Source of the DNA: an uncultured Porphyromonadaceae bacterium
GTDB taxonomy: Bacteria > Bacteroidota > Bacteroidia > Bacteroidales > Muribaculaceae
DNA: 64,000 nt
NCBI GenBank assembly: GCA_946414395.1
Contig: CAMKOE010000001.1
Span: forward strand, 1 to 64,000
Direction: 5' to 3'
The notes under the pieces were generated by a model. The model was not told the DNA's origin. It worked only from the letters and a program-made list of their open reading frames with translations, and searched no databases. A program made the position numbers and the translations under genes. Positions 43,553-50,419 of this stretch are shown here, piece after piece. How positions within the stretch are numbered: the first letter of the stretch is position 1; each line of letters begins with the position of its first letter.

Positions 43553-43712
43553 GTCAAATCCTTATTCGGGTTTCGAGGGCGCTATGCCCGTCAACAGCGT
43601 CACCGCCCTCGTCGGCGCCCCCATCATTATCTACGTCCTTTACCGTCGCCGCAAGACCTCCTACGAGTAAATCCACAACATATAATAAAAAGAAAACAAT
43701 AAGTACAAGAAA
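43553..43712 (+). pseudogene. btuC: btuC 3'-end fragment, copy 2
   Basis: Contains the last ~34 codons of btuC (43567-43671, GFEGAMPVNS... to the stop codon) and ~40 bp of its downstream flank. The fragment has no start codon. Compared with the functional gene end it has five substitutions in the coding part, all at third positions and all synonymous. It is therefore more likely the displaced end of a diverged but functional btuC allele than a decayed copy. An 18-bp segment just before it (GTCAAATCCTTATTCGGG, 43553-43570) recurs before copy 3. Confidence 0.88.
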
Positions 43713-43776
43713 TACAAATAATAAATCGGTTGTCAATCGGATTTACAGATTGTATTTCTTGTATTTCTTGTTTTTA
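43683..43776. repeat. Palindromic intergenic element, copy D
   Basis: The left arm begins near 43687 (AAAAGAAAACAATAAGTACAA), the right arm is 43741-43776. TACAAGAAATACAA is matched by its inverted counterpart. Same position relative to the btuC end as copy C, with a diverged loop. Confidence 0.6.
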
Positions 43777-43781
43777 ATACT

Positions 43782-43916
43782 CTATATATATTGCGGGTGC
43801 GGATGGCTGCGGATATAATCACCGATATTAATGGTCTGAGTAGTGTTGTCGTTAAAATAGAGACAGACACTTAGATTCCCAGCATCCTCGGCCCTAATGA
43901 TATAGATCTTTTCCAT
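43782..43916 (-). pseudogene. Truncated second DUF2442 gene
   Basis: Encodes 44 residues starting MEKIYIIRAEDAGNLSVCLYF and ending SHPHPQYI, then a stop. The residues match the first 43 of the intact DUF2442 protein with a few substitutions (for example DFIRS to DYIRS). The whole conserved C-terminal domain is missing, so it is a remnant. Its DUF4160 partner is absent: about 20 bp upstream of its start the sequence jumps to the third btuC fragment. Confidence 0.82.
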
Positions 43917-43937
43917 AAGCCTTAGTTTATTGGCTTA

Positions 43938-44025
43938 AGGGTCAAATCCTTATTCGGGCCTTGAGGGCGCTATGCCCGCAGGTAGTTTTACGGCCCTCGT
44001 CGCCGCAAGACCTCCTACGAGTTAG
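43938..44025 (+). pseudogene. btuC: btuC 3'-end fragment, copy 3 (internally deleted)
   Basis: Starts with the same 18-bp segment as copy 2 (43941-43958), continues through GAGGGCGCTATGCCCG, then has altered and deleted sequence before resuming at GCCGCAAGACCTCCTACGAG (44001-44020). It is the outer boundary of a decayed cassette. Confidence 0.82.
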
Positions 44026-44047
44026 GTTTGTCATGCCACTTCGGTAT

Positions 44048-45814
44048 TTATTCACCGCTGGTTGTTGAGAAGATGGTGCCGGTGTCGGTGATGAGCAGGA
44101 TGGTGAGGTGTCCGTTGGGGAGTAGGGGAGTGCAGTGGAGGGCGCAGTGGTCGATGACCACGGTGGCGAAATCCTGCAGTTTTTCTTGTGGAATGCGTTC
44201 CCACAGTTCTCGGGCAAGCGTGAGGTCGCTCAGGTCGAGGTCGATGCCTGCCTCGCTGAGCATCTCCATGACAAAGGCTTTGTCCATCGTGGTGTGGCGA
44301 CTGTGGGTGTCGAGGTTGCCGGCGGCGAGTTTGACGGCCTTGCCGAGCATCACGCCCAGTGTGACGTTGGGGATGGAGAGTCCGTTGGCGATTTTCAATG
44401 TCTCGCCGATGTAGTTGCCGTATTCCACAAAGGCCTGTTGCGGCAGGTCGGGGTACAGTGCCTTGACAAATTTCTCACTCTTGCCGCCGCTGTTGATGAC
44501 CACGCGGTCGCTGCCCGAAGCCTTGGCCACCTGCATGCACTTGCGGATGCTGGCCACAAACGCCTCCTCACTGAACGGTTTGACGATACCCGACACGCCG
44601 ATGATGCTGATGCCGCCCTCGATGCCCAGGCGCGGGTTGAACGTGCGGCGGGCTATCGTGGCCCCATCGGGCACACTGATGGTGATGCTGACGTTCTCAT
44701 GGATGTTGTCGCGCATCATCTGGCGCGGAGCCTTGTTGATGGCCGGTTCGCCAGGTGGGAAGTCAAAACCGGGTACCGTGAACCGTCCCACACCCTCGCC
44801 TCCATGGATCTCAAACTCGTCGCTCCTTTTAACGCTGGCGCGGATCTCGATGCCGTTGGTCACGTCGGGGTCATCTCCCGACTCCTTGAATACAGACACG
44901 TAACCGTCACTATAATGCACCGCCACTTGGATAGTCTCACCGTCTGGAAGAATGACGGGAACCTGTTCGGGCATTTTTCCTGTCATGAGTCGATGAGTAG
45001 CGGCAATTGCGGCCGCCGTGGCGCATGTGCCCGTTGTCAAGCCGCTGTGTAACGGATAGAATTCGGGCAGCAGCCGCTCGACAGCGCGGCGCAGGCCATG
45101 AGGGCCGTTGACATGCTCAATTGCAACATCGGGCGATGACGGATATTCGGGCCGCATCACGACAAACGCTTTCACTCCAGCTTCGCGTGCGGCCTCAATT
45201 TTCTCGACAAATCCACCGCTCGTGCCGCTCTCCTTGGTGATAATGGCCTGAGGATGCAGTTGCTGCAAGAGTGTGGCCGTGTCGTCTTGCTGGTAATACA
45301 CCAGATGATCGGATGGGAAACCGGCTTTGCGGACCAACTGCTCGGATGTGCCCCTGTTAAGGATGCGGAACCAGCATTCATGCTCTTGCCAGTAGGGTTG
45401 CAACTTGGCGATGGTGTTGACTCCCGTGAGGGCGAGTAACCGGTCAATGCCCTGTTTGGCTAGTTGGCGCATGGCATCGTCATAGTCCTGGCACCAGACG
45501 AGGTCGCTATCGTGGGGAGGATAGATGCGGTCATAGCGGATGAGGGGCACACGGATGATTCTCGTGAGTTCCACAACATTGCGGTGAAGGGCTTCGGCAA
45601 ACGGGTGGGCGGCATCCACCAGAAGACGGATGTCGTGTTGCTGGCAGTAGGCAGTCATCTGGGTCACGTCCATTCCTCCAGTGAGGCGGATGCCGTGAGC
45701 CAATTGGATGTCCTGTAGGTCGCCACGGGTGGAATAGAAGTAGGTGGCGCCCGATTCATCGAGCACCTTGGCCACCATGCGGCCCTCGGTCGTTCCGCCG
45801 AAAATCAATATCAT
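44048..45814 (-). CDS. cbiJD: Fused CbiJ (precorrin-6A reductase) and CbiD (C1-methyltransferase)
   Basis: Two-domain anaerobic cobalamin enzyme of 588 residues. The N-terminal ~250 residues are CbiJ/CobK-type: MILIFGGTTEGRMVAKVLDESG, DAAHPFAEALHRNV and ITKESGTSGG, the NAD(P)H-dependent precorrin-6A reductase. The rest is CbiD: LHSGLTTGTCATAAAIAA, NPRLGIEGGISIIGVSGIVKPFS and NYIGETLKIANG, the SAM-dependent cobalt-precorrin-5B C1-methyltransferase. These catalyse adjacent steps, so the fusion is sensible. The start overlaps the cbiG-cbiF stop (ATGA). It is the last gene of the riboswitch operon; the repeat region lies downstream. Confidence 0.94.
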   Translation of the reverse strand: MILIFGGTTEGRMVAKVLDESGATYFYSTRGDLQDIQLAHGIRLTGGMDVTQMTAYCQQHDIRLLVDAAHPFAEALHRNVVELTRIIRVPLIRYDRIYPPHDSDLVWCQDYDDAMRQLAKQGIDRLLALTGVNTIAKLQPYWQEHECWFRILNRGTSEQLVRKAGFPSDHLVYYQQDDTATLLQQLHPQAIITKESGTSGGFVEKIEAAREAGVKAFVVMRPEYPSSPDVAIEHVNGPHGLRRAVERLLPEFYPLHSGLTTGTCATAAAIAATHRLMTGKMPEQVPVILPDGETIQVAVHYSDGYVSVFKESGDDPDVTNGIEIRASVKRSDEFEIHGGEGVGRFTVPGFDFPPGEPAINKAPRQMMRDNIHENVSITISVPDGATIARRTFNPRLGIEGGISIIGVSGIVKPFSEEAFVASIRKCMQVAKASGSDRVVINSGGKSEKFVKALYPDLPQQAFVEYGNYIGETLKIANGLSIPNVTLGVMLGKAVKLAAGNLDTHSRHTTMDKAFVMEMLSEAGIDLDLSDLTLARELWERIPQEKLQDFATVVIDHCALHCTPLLPNGHLTILLITDTGTIFSTTSGE

Positions 45815-47589
45815 TTGTCGCCTTGACGGAAAAGATGGGTGAAGTGCTTGTTGTAGAGTTCGGATAGGCCCTTGCGGTTGTCGATGGCCTCGCCGACGAC
45901 GAGCATCGTCGTGAGCGTCAGGTTATTGTCGTGGACAATCTTGGCTAGGTCCTTGAGCACGCCGCGGTAGATGCGCTGGTCGGGCCAGGTGAGGTGGTAG
46001 CACGCAGCCACGGGGGTATCCTCGGGATACTCCATGAGCAGTTCCTGTTGCACGTCATCGACGATGGCGGCACTCAGGAAGATGCACATCGTGCTCTGGC
46101 TGCGGGCCAGCAGGTGCAGTCGCTCCTTCTCGGGCATGGGTGTGCGGCCCTCACCACGGGTCAGAATGATGGTCTGGGTGCGCTCCGGAATGGTGAACTG
46201 GCTCCTCAACTCGGCCGCTGCTGCCAGGAACGACGAAATGCCTGGCGTGATGTGATAGCGCATTCCATGTTGGTCAAAGAAGGCCATCTGTTCCTGTATG
46301 GCGCCAAAGATGCACGGGTCGCCTGTGTGCAGGCGCACGATGAATTTGCCCTGGTCGTAGAATTCCTTCATCAACGCGCATTGTTCCTCCAGATTCATTC
46401 CCGCCGAACTGCGCACTACAGCGCCCGGCTTAGCGCACAAGGTCAATTCACGCGGCACCAGGGAGCCGGCATACAAGATCATGTCGGCCCGCTCCAGCAT
46501 CTTGCGCCCGCGCACCGACACCAGGTCGGGGTCGCCAGGCCCTGCGCCCACAATCTCGATGAAACCTTCCTGGTCGCGCAGGTGTTGATGGTCGATGGCT
46601 AGAGCAACGGTAAAATTCTTGCCCTTGATCTTGGGCACGATGAGTTGGCCGTGGTTGGATCCTAATATAGCCGCCGCCTCACACACGCTGGGCGTGCCCA
46701 CGTGCTTGTTGACCGTCTCGCTGGGGTTAGGCACCTCGACCGCTGCCAGTTGCTCAGCCGTATAGAAGACAACATGCTCGTTATCCCGTTCCCTTAACAA
46801 TCGCACAAAAGGTTCATCGGCCTTGACGTCTATCGTGCAGTAACGGCAGGCACAGGGCAGGATGCCGCTACTTGCCAGCGCTTCATCCATCTGGTCGTGG
46901 ATATACTCGTAATCGTCGGGATGATGCGCCAGCCCAAAGCCAACGGTGCCCACCATCGGCACAAAATGCAGGCATAGCATGCCCGTTGGTGCCTTGCGGT
47001 CGTAGGGGGTGACCATGATGAGTAATCTGTATTTGTCAGGGTCTGCCTCGCTGATGTCGTGTATCACGGTCACATGAGCGGGGAGTGTCTTCTCAAGATA
47101 GTCCGTGCCCTTGTCGCGCACTTCGAGCAACAATGCGGTGGGCTTGCGGTTAACAAAGGCAAAGATGCATGCATTCATGTCATCGGCACCACAAGCGAGA
47201 GGCCAGCCAAAGCGTTTCTCAAAGGTATCGAGTGCCCACAGGCCTGCATTGTCGCTCAAGGTGGTAATGATGGGGTCTGCTCCCAAGATTGCCGCTACCT
47301 GGCGGGTCAAGTCGTTGGCGCCGCCCACATGCCCCGACAGAACGGATACCACATGAATTCCCATGCTATCCACGCATAGCACGGCGGGATCCTCGTGCTT
47401 GTCTTTGATAAAGGGTGCGATCGTACGCACACAGATGCCCATGGCGCCGATAAAAATGAAGGCGTCAAAGTCATTCCAGCGTCTGCCCACGTCGGCACGC
47501 TTGATGGACACCGCTTGTAGGTCGTGTTCAAGGGTGAGTGCCGACTGGCGGCTCTCCTCGCTGATGTTGATAACGGCTATCTTCTGCAT
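45811..47589 (-). CDS. cbiGF: Fused CbiG (cobalt-precorrin-5A hydrolase) and CbiF (precorrin-4 C11-methyltransferase)
   Basis: Two-domain enzyme of 592 residues. The N-terminal ~340 residues are CbiG: FIFIGAMGICVRTIAPFIKDKHEDPAV, VVSVLSGHVGGANDLTR and VGFGLAHH, the family that opens the delta-lactone of cobalt-precorrin-5A. The C-terminal ~250 residues are the tetrapyrrole methylase CbiF/CobM: IEIVGAGPGDPDLVSVRG, ILYAGSLVPRE, RLHTGDPCIFGAIQEQ and RTQTIILTRGEGRTPMP. Precorrin-4 methylation is the step just before lactone opening. A 107-nt spacer with a palindromic repeat separates it from cbiE-cbiT upstream. Confidence 0.94.
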   Translation of the reverse strand: MQKIAVINISEESRQSALTLEHDLQAVSIKRADVGRRWNDFDAFIFIGAMGICVRTIAPFIKDKHEDPAVLCVDSMGIHVVSVLSGHVGGANDLTRQVAAILGADPIITTLSDNAGLWALDTFEKRFGWPLACGADDMNACIFAFVNRKPTALLLEVRDKGTDYLEKTLPAHVTVIHDISEADPDKYRLLIMVTPYDRKAPTGMLCLHFVPMVGTVGFGLAHHPDDYEYIHDQMDEALASSGILPCACRYCTIDVKADEPFVRLLRERDNEHVVFYTAEQLAAVEVPNPSETVNKHVGTPSVCEAAAILGSNHGQLIVPKIKGKNFTVALAIDHQHLRDQEGFIEIVGAGPGDPDLVSVRGRKMLERADMILYAGSLVPRELTLCAKPGAVVRSSAGMNLEEQCALMKEFYDQGKFIVRLHTGDPCIFGAIQEQMAFFDQHGMRYHITPGISSFLAAAAELRSQFTIPERTQTIILTRGEGRTPMPEKERLHLLARSQSTMCIFLSAAIVDDVQQELLMEYPEDTPVAACYHLTWPDQRIYRGVLKDLAKIVHDNNLTLTTMLVVGEAIDNRKGLSELYNKHFTHLFRQGDK

Positions 47590-47607
47590 TGTATTATTCA
47601 GTTTTTA

Positions 47608-47703
47608 GTTTTAAGTTGTAAGTTTTAAGTAAGATCACCTTTGCCTCGCTGTATCTCAGGCGATACAAATCATACTAAAAACTTAAAACTGACAACTTAG
47701 AAC
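47608..47703. repeat. Long inverted repeat, second intergenic repeat family
   Basis: The arm at 47608-47630 pairs with 47681-47703 in 21 of 23 positions (TTTTAAGTTGT...TTTTAAG type). The 50-nt loop contains a smaller GTATC/GATAC stem. It lies between cbiET and cbiGF in the riboswitch operon. A half-copy (AGGCGATA..CAA..CATAC...ACTTAAAACT) is found at 26568-26603 before the adenosyltransferase gene. Confidence 0.65.
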
Positions 47704-48893
47704 TTTTTTTTGCATTTCAGTATTTCGATTGGGTTGTTGTCATTCAGGATGATGCGGGTGGCGGGGGCTTGTGTGAGCCCCAATTCATGGCACGCATCGT
47801 TAAACAGTTGGTGGCTATCGGTGCGCACCATCGGTGAGGTGACGCTGTTCATCACGATGATGCCATCGCTGGTCAGCGCGGTCAGCACCTTAGTCATGAT
47901 TTCCTTGAGTTTGCCGCCATGGCCCCCGATGAATACCGCATCGGGGCGAGGCAGATGCTCAATATCCGTTTCCAGGAAGTCCCCGATGTGGTAGTGGATT
48001 CCCGGAGCGCCGAAGCGGCGGCTGTTTTCTTGCATCAGCGCCTCGCATTCGGGCCTGATTTCAAATGCCTCAACGTGAAGGTGAGGAAATTGCAGCCGTG
48101 CCTCGATGGACACGCTGCCAGTGCAGAAGCCGATGTCCCACAAGACAGACTTCTGTGGCAGTTCCAAGGCTTGTAAGGTCAGCAGGCGGATGGGGGCCTT
48201 GGTGATCATTCTTTCCCTTCCGTCGAGCAGGGCAAATTGGCCCTCGGGAATGCCGAATTGACGTGGACGAGGGTCGCTCCCCACAACAATCAGGCAATTG
48301 GGATAGTCAAAATCGCGCTCGCATGCCTCCTCGAGCGACATGGTCGAGATGCGCTCCTTGCCGGGGTCCCCAAGGTGTTCTCCCACATGCATCGTGTAAC
48401 CGCTATAGCCATAGTCCAGCATGCGCCGGGCAATGGCGGCGGGTGTGTGTTCACGGTCGGTCAGCACGCCGATTTTGCCTGTCCGCTCGATCAATGCCTG
48501 GTCAAATCCGGGCCATGGGCGCCCCGTGAGCGAGACGATGCGCATGTCGTGATAGGGCATCACCAGGCGGTGAGCCAGCGTCTGCAGGGAGTTGAAAGTG
48601 GGGTAGAGGATGACCTGGGCATCCGGCATCTTGCGCTTAATGGTGTTAGCAAACCCAAAAAATAGCGGGTCACCGCTGGCGAACACGATCACCTCGTCGT
48701 GATATTGTTCAAACACAGCATCCAGCGGCGCGGTAATGTCAATCCACTGGGCACCCTCGGGCAGATAGGGTTCCACAATCTCGTGATGGCGCTTACCACC
48801 CGAGAAAATGCGTCCCTGGCGGATAACGTCCTGCACTTCAGGCGGGAAAAAAGGTTGTGGCGCATCGGAAATGCCTATCACATAAAAATTCAT
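47697..48893 (-). CDS. cbiET: Fused CbiE-CbiT (precorrin-6Y C5,15-methyltransferase, decarboxylating)
   Basis: CobL-like enzyme of 398 residues. The N-terminal half is the CbiE tetrapyrrole methylase (VIGISDAPQPFFPPEVQDVIRQG, FASGDPLFFGFANTIKRK). The C-terminal half is CbiT (SVLWDIGFCTGSVSIEARLQFP, the SAM-binding loop, and DAVFIGGHGGKLKEIM). Together they methylate C5 and C15 and decarboxylate the C12 acetate. The last bases overlap the right arm of a palindromic repeat. Confidence 0.94.
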   Translation of the reverse strand: MNFYVIGISDAPQPFFPPEVQDVIRQGRIFSGGKRHHEIVEPYLPEGAQWIDITAPLDAVFEQYHDEVIVFASGDPLFFGFANTIKRKMPDAQVILYPTFNSLQTLAHRLVMPYHDMRIVSLTGRPWPGFDQALIERTGKIGVLTDREHTPAAIARRMLDYGYSGYTMHVGEHLGDPGKERISTMSLEEACERDFDYPNCLIVVGSDPRPRQFGIPEGQFALLDGRERMITKAPIRLLTLQALELPQKSVLWDIGFCTGSVSIEARLQFPHLHVEAFEIRPECEALMQENSRRFGAPGIHYHIGDFLETDIEHLPRPDAVFIGGHGGKLKEIMTKVLTALTSDGIIVMNSVTSPMVRTDSHQLFNDACHELGLTQAPATRIILNDNNPIEILKCKKKF

Positions 48894-48944
48894 ATCGATT
48901 TCTGATATTAAAAAACTTGGCGGCTTAGCGGCTTAGCGTGAACA

Positions 48945-50345
48945 TTACAGGTCTCGCCCCGGTTTCAATTGATGGGCGTCGTCATAGGTCAAAATCGCAT
49001 TGCACAGGGTTGCCGCCAGGTTGCTGCCGCCCTTGCGGCCCTCGACGATGATCTTGGGAATGTCTTTGAAGGGCTTGACCATGTGCTTGGACTCACGCAC
49101 ATGGACAAATCCCACAGGGGCTGCGATGATGCCTGCCGGACGGGCCTTGCCCTTGCGGATGAGGTCACACAGTTCCATCAGGGCCGTCGGAGCATTACCA
49201 AAGGCGAACAGCGCGTCAGGGTGCTCTTCAACGGCCAGGCGGATGCCTGCCTGGGTGCGGGTGATGCCCAGTTCATTGGCTAACTCGACGGCACGCGGGT
49301 CACCCAGGTAGCACTTGGCCTCCAGCCCCAATCGTGCCAGCGCGCCCTTGCGGATGCCGCTGGTGACCATTGTCACATCGGTCACGATGGTTCTCAACTT
49401 GCCGTTGGCAACCATGTTGTAGAGGGTCTCTACTGCATGGTCGTCGGTATAGAGAATGCGCTCCATGTCAAAGTCGGCCGTCGTGTGGATAGCGTGCAGC
49501 AGGGCCCACTTGTGATCCAGGGGGATATCCTTGTTGCGCAGTTCGCTCTCGATGGTGCGGAACGATTGTATCATGATCTGCTGGCCGGGCTTGATGGCTT
49601 GTTCCTGCTGGTCGCGGTAATAACCTCGCGGGGTGATGATGTGTCCGTCGCTGACGTAGGACTGTGAATTGCCGATGAGTATAACCGTGAACATATCCAC
49701 CTCCTCTGGGTCAAATTCGCTGAGCGTGGTCACCTTCACGGCTTGATCTTCACGCCCCGCCTGCCTGACATAGCCCACCGGGGTATCGGCAGAGCGCTGC
49801 TGCAGGAAAAGTTCGACCAGGCGGTACAGTTGCCAGTAGCGGCCATTGGACTTGGGGTTATAGATGGCAGTGACAAAGTCTCCCACGGCGGCGGCCTTGA
49901 TGCGCCGCTCAATGACCTCCCAAGGGGTCATCAGGTCACTCAACGAGATGATGCACATGTCATGACCGATGGGGGCTCCGAGCAGTGATGCGGCCTTCTG
50001 GAACGCCGAGATACCGGGCAGTGATGCAATTTCCACATCGCAGCCACGTTCCCGCTTCATCTCATAGACGAGCGGCGTCATGCCGTAGATGCCCGCGTCG
50101 CCCGACGAGATGACAACGACGGTCTTGCCCTGTTCGGCCAGGTCAAAGGCCTGCTGGGCGCGATCGCGCTCTCGTTTCATGCCCGTGTCGATGCACTCAC
50201 ATCCCTCGGGAAGATATTTCTCGATAAACTGGAAATAGTATTTATATCCCACTATCGCATCTGCCCCGCGCACTGCATCAAGCACTGCGGGGGTCATATC
50301 CTGTAAACTGCCAGGGCCAATGCCCGCTACAATAATCTTACCCAT
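48945..50345 (-). CDS. cbiHC: Fused CbiH (precorrin-3B C17-methyltransferase) and CbiC (precorrin-8X methylmutase)
   Basis: Two-domain enzyme of 466 residues. The N-terminal ~245 residues are CbiH/CobJ: MGKIIVAGIGPGSLQDMTPAVLDAV, VVISSGDAGIYGMTPLVYE and SLSDLMTPWEVIERRI, the ring-contracting C17 methylase. The C-terminal ~200 residues are CbiC/CobH: IMIQSFRTIESELR, HAIHTTADFDMERIL, CYLGDPRAVELANELGITRTQAGI and APVGFVHVRESK, the C11-to-C12 methyl mutase. I start at MGKIIVAG; the 20 upstream codons lie in non-coding spacer. CbiH and CbiC act at early and late ring steps, so the fusion is not of consecutive reactions. Confidence 0.94.
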   Translation of the reverse strand: MGKIIVAGIGPGSLQDMTPAVLDAVRGADAIVGYKYYFQFIEKYLPEGCECIDTGMKRERDRAQQAFDLAEQGKTVVVISSGDAGIYGMTPLVYEMKRERGCDVEIASLPGISAFQKAASLLGAPIGHDMCIISLSDLMTPWEVIERRIKAAAVGDFVTAIYNPKSNGRYWQLYRLVELFLQQRSADTPVGYVRQAGREDQAVKVTTLSEFDPEEVDMFTVILIGNSQSYVSDGHIITPRGYYRDQQEQAIKPGQQIMIQSFRTIESELRNKDIPLDHKWALLHAIHTTADFDMERILYTDDHAVETLYNMVANGKLRTIVTDVTMVTSGIRKGALARLGLEAKCYLGDPRAVELANELGITRTQAGIRLAVEEHPDALFAFGNAPTALMELCDLIRKGKARPAGIIAAPVGFVHVRESKHMVKPFKDIPKIIVEGRKGGSNLAATLCNAILTYDDAHQLKPGRDL

Positions 50346-50419
50346 ATCTGTCGCAAATGTAGTCAAAAAAAGTGAATGGAGGCGTATCTCACGATAAACC
50401 TCCATGAAGAAATATAAGG

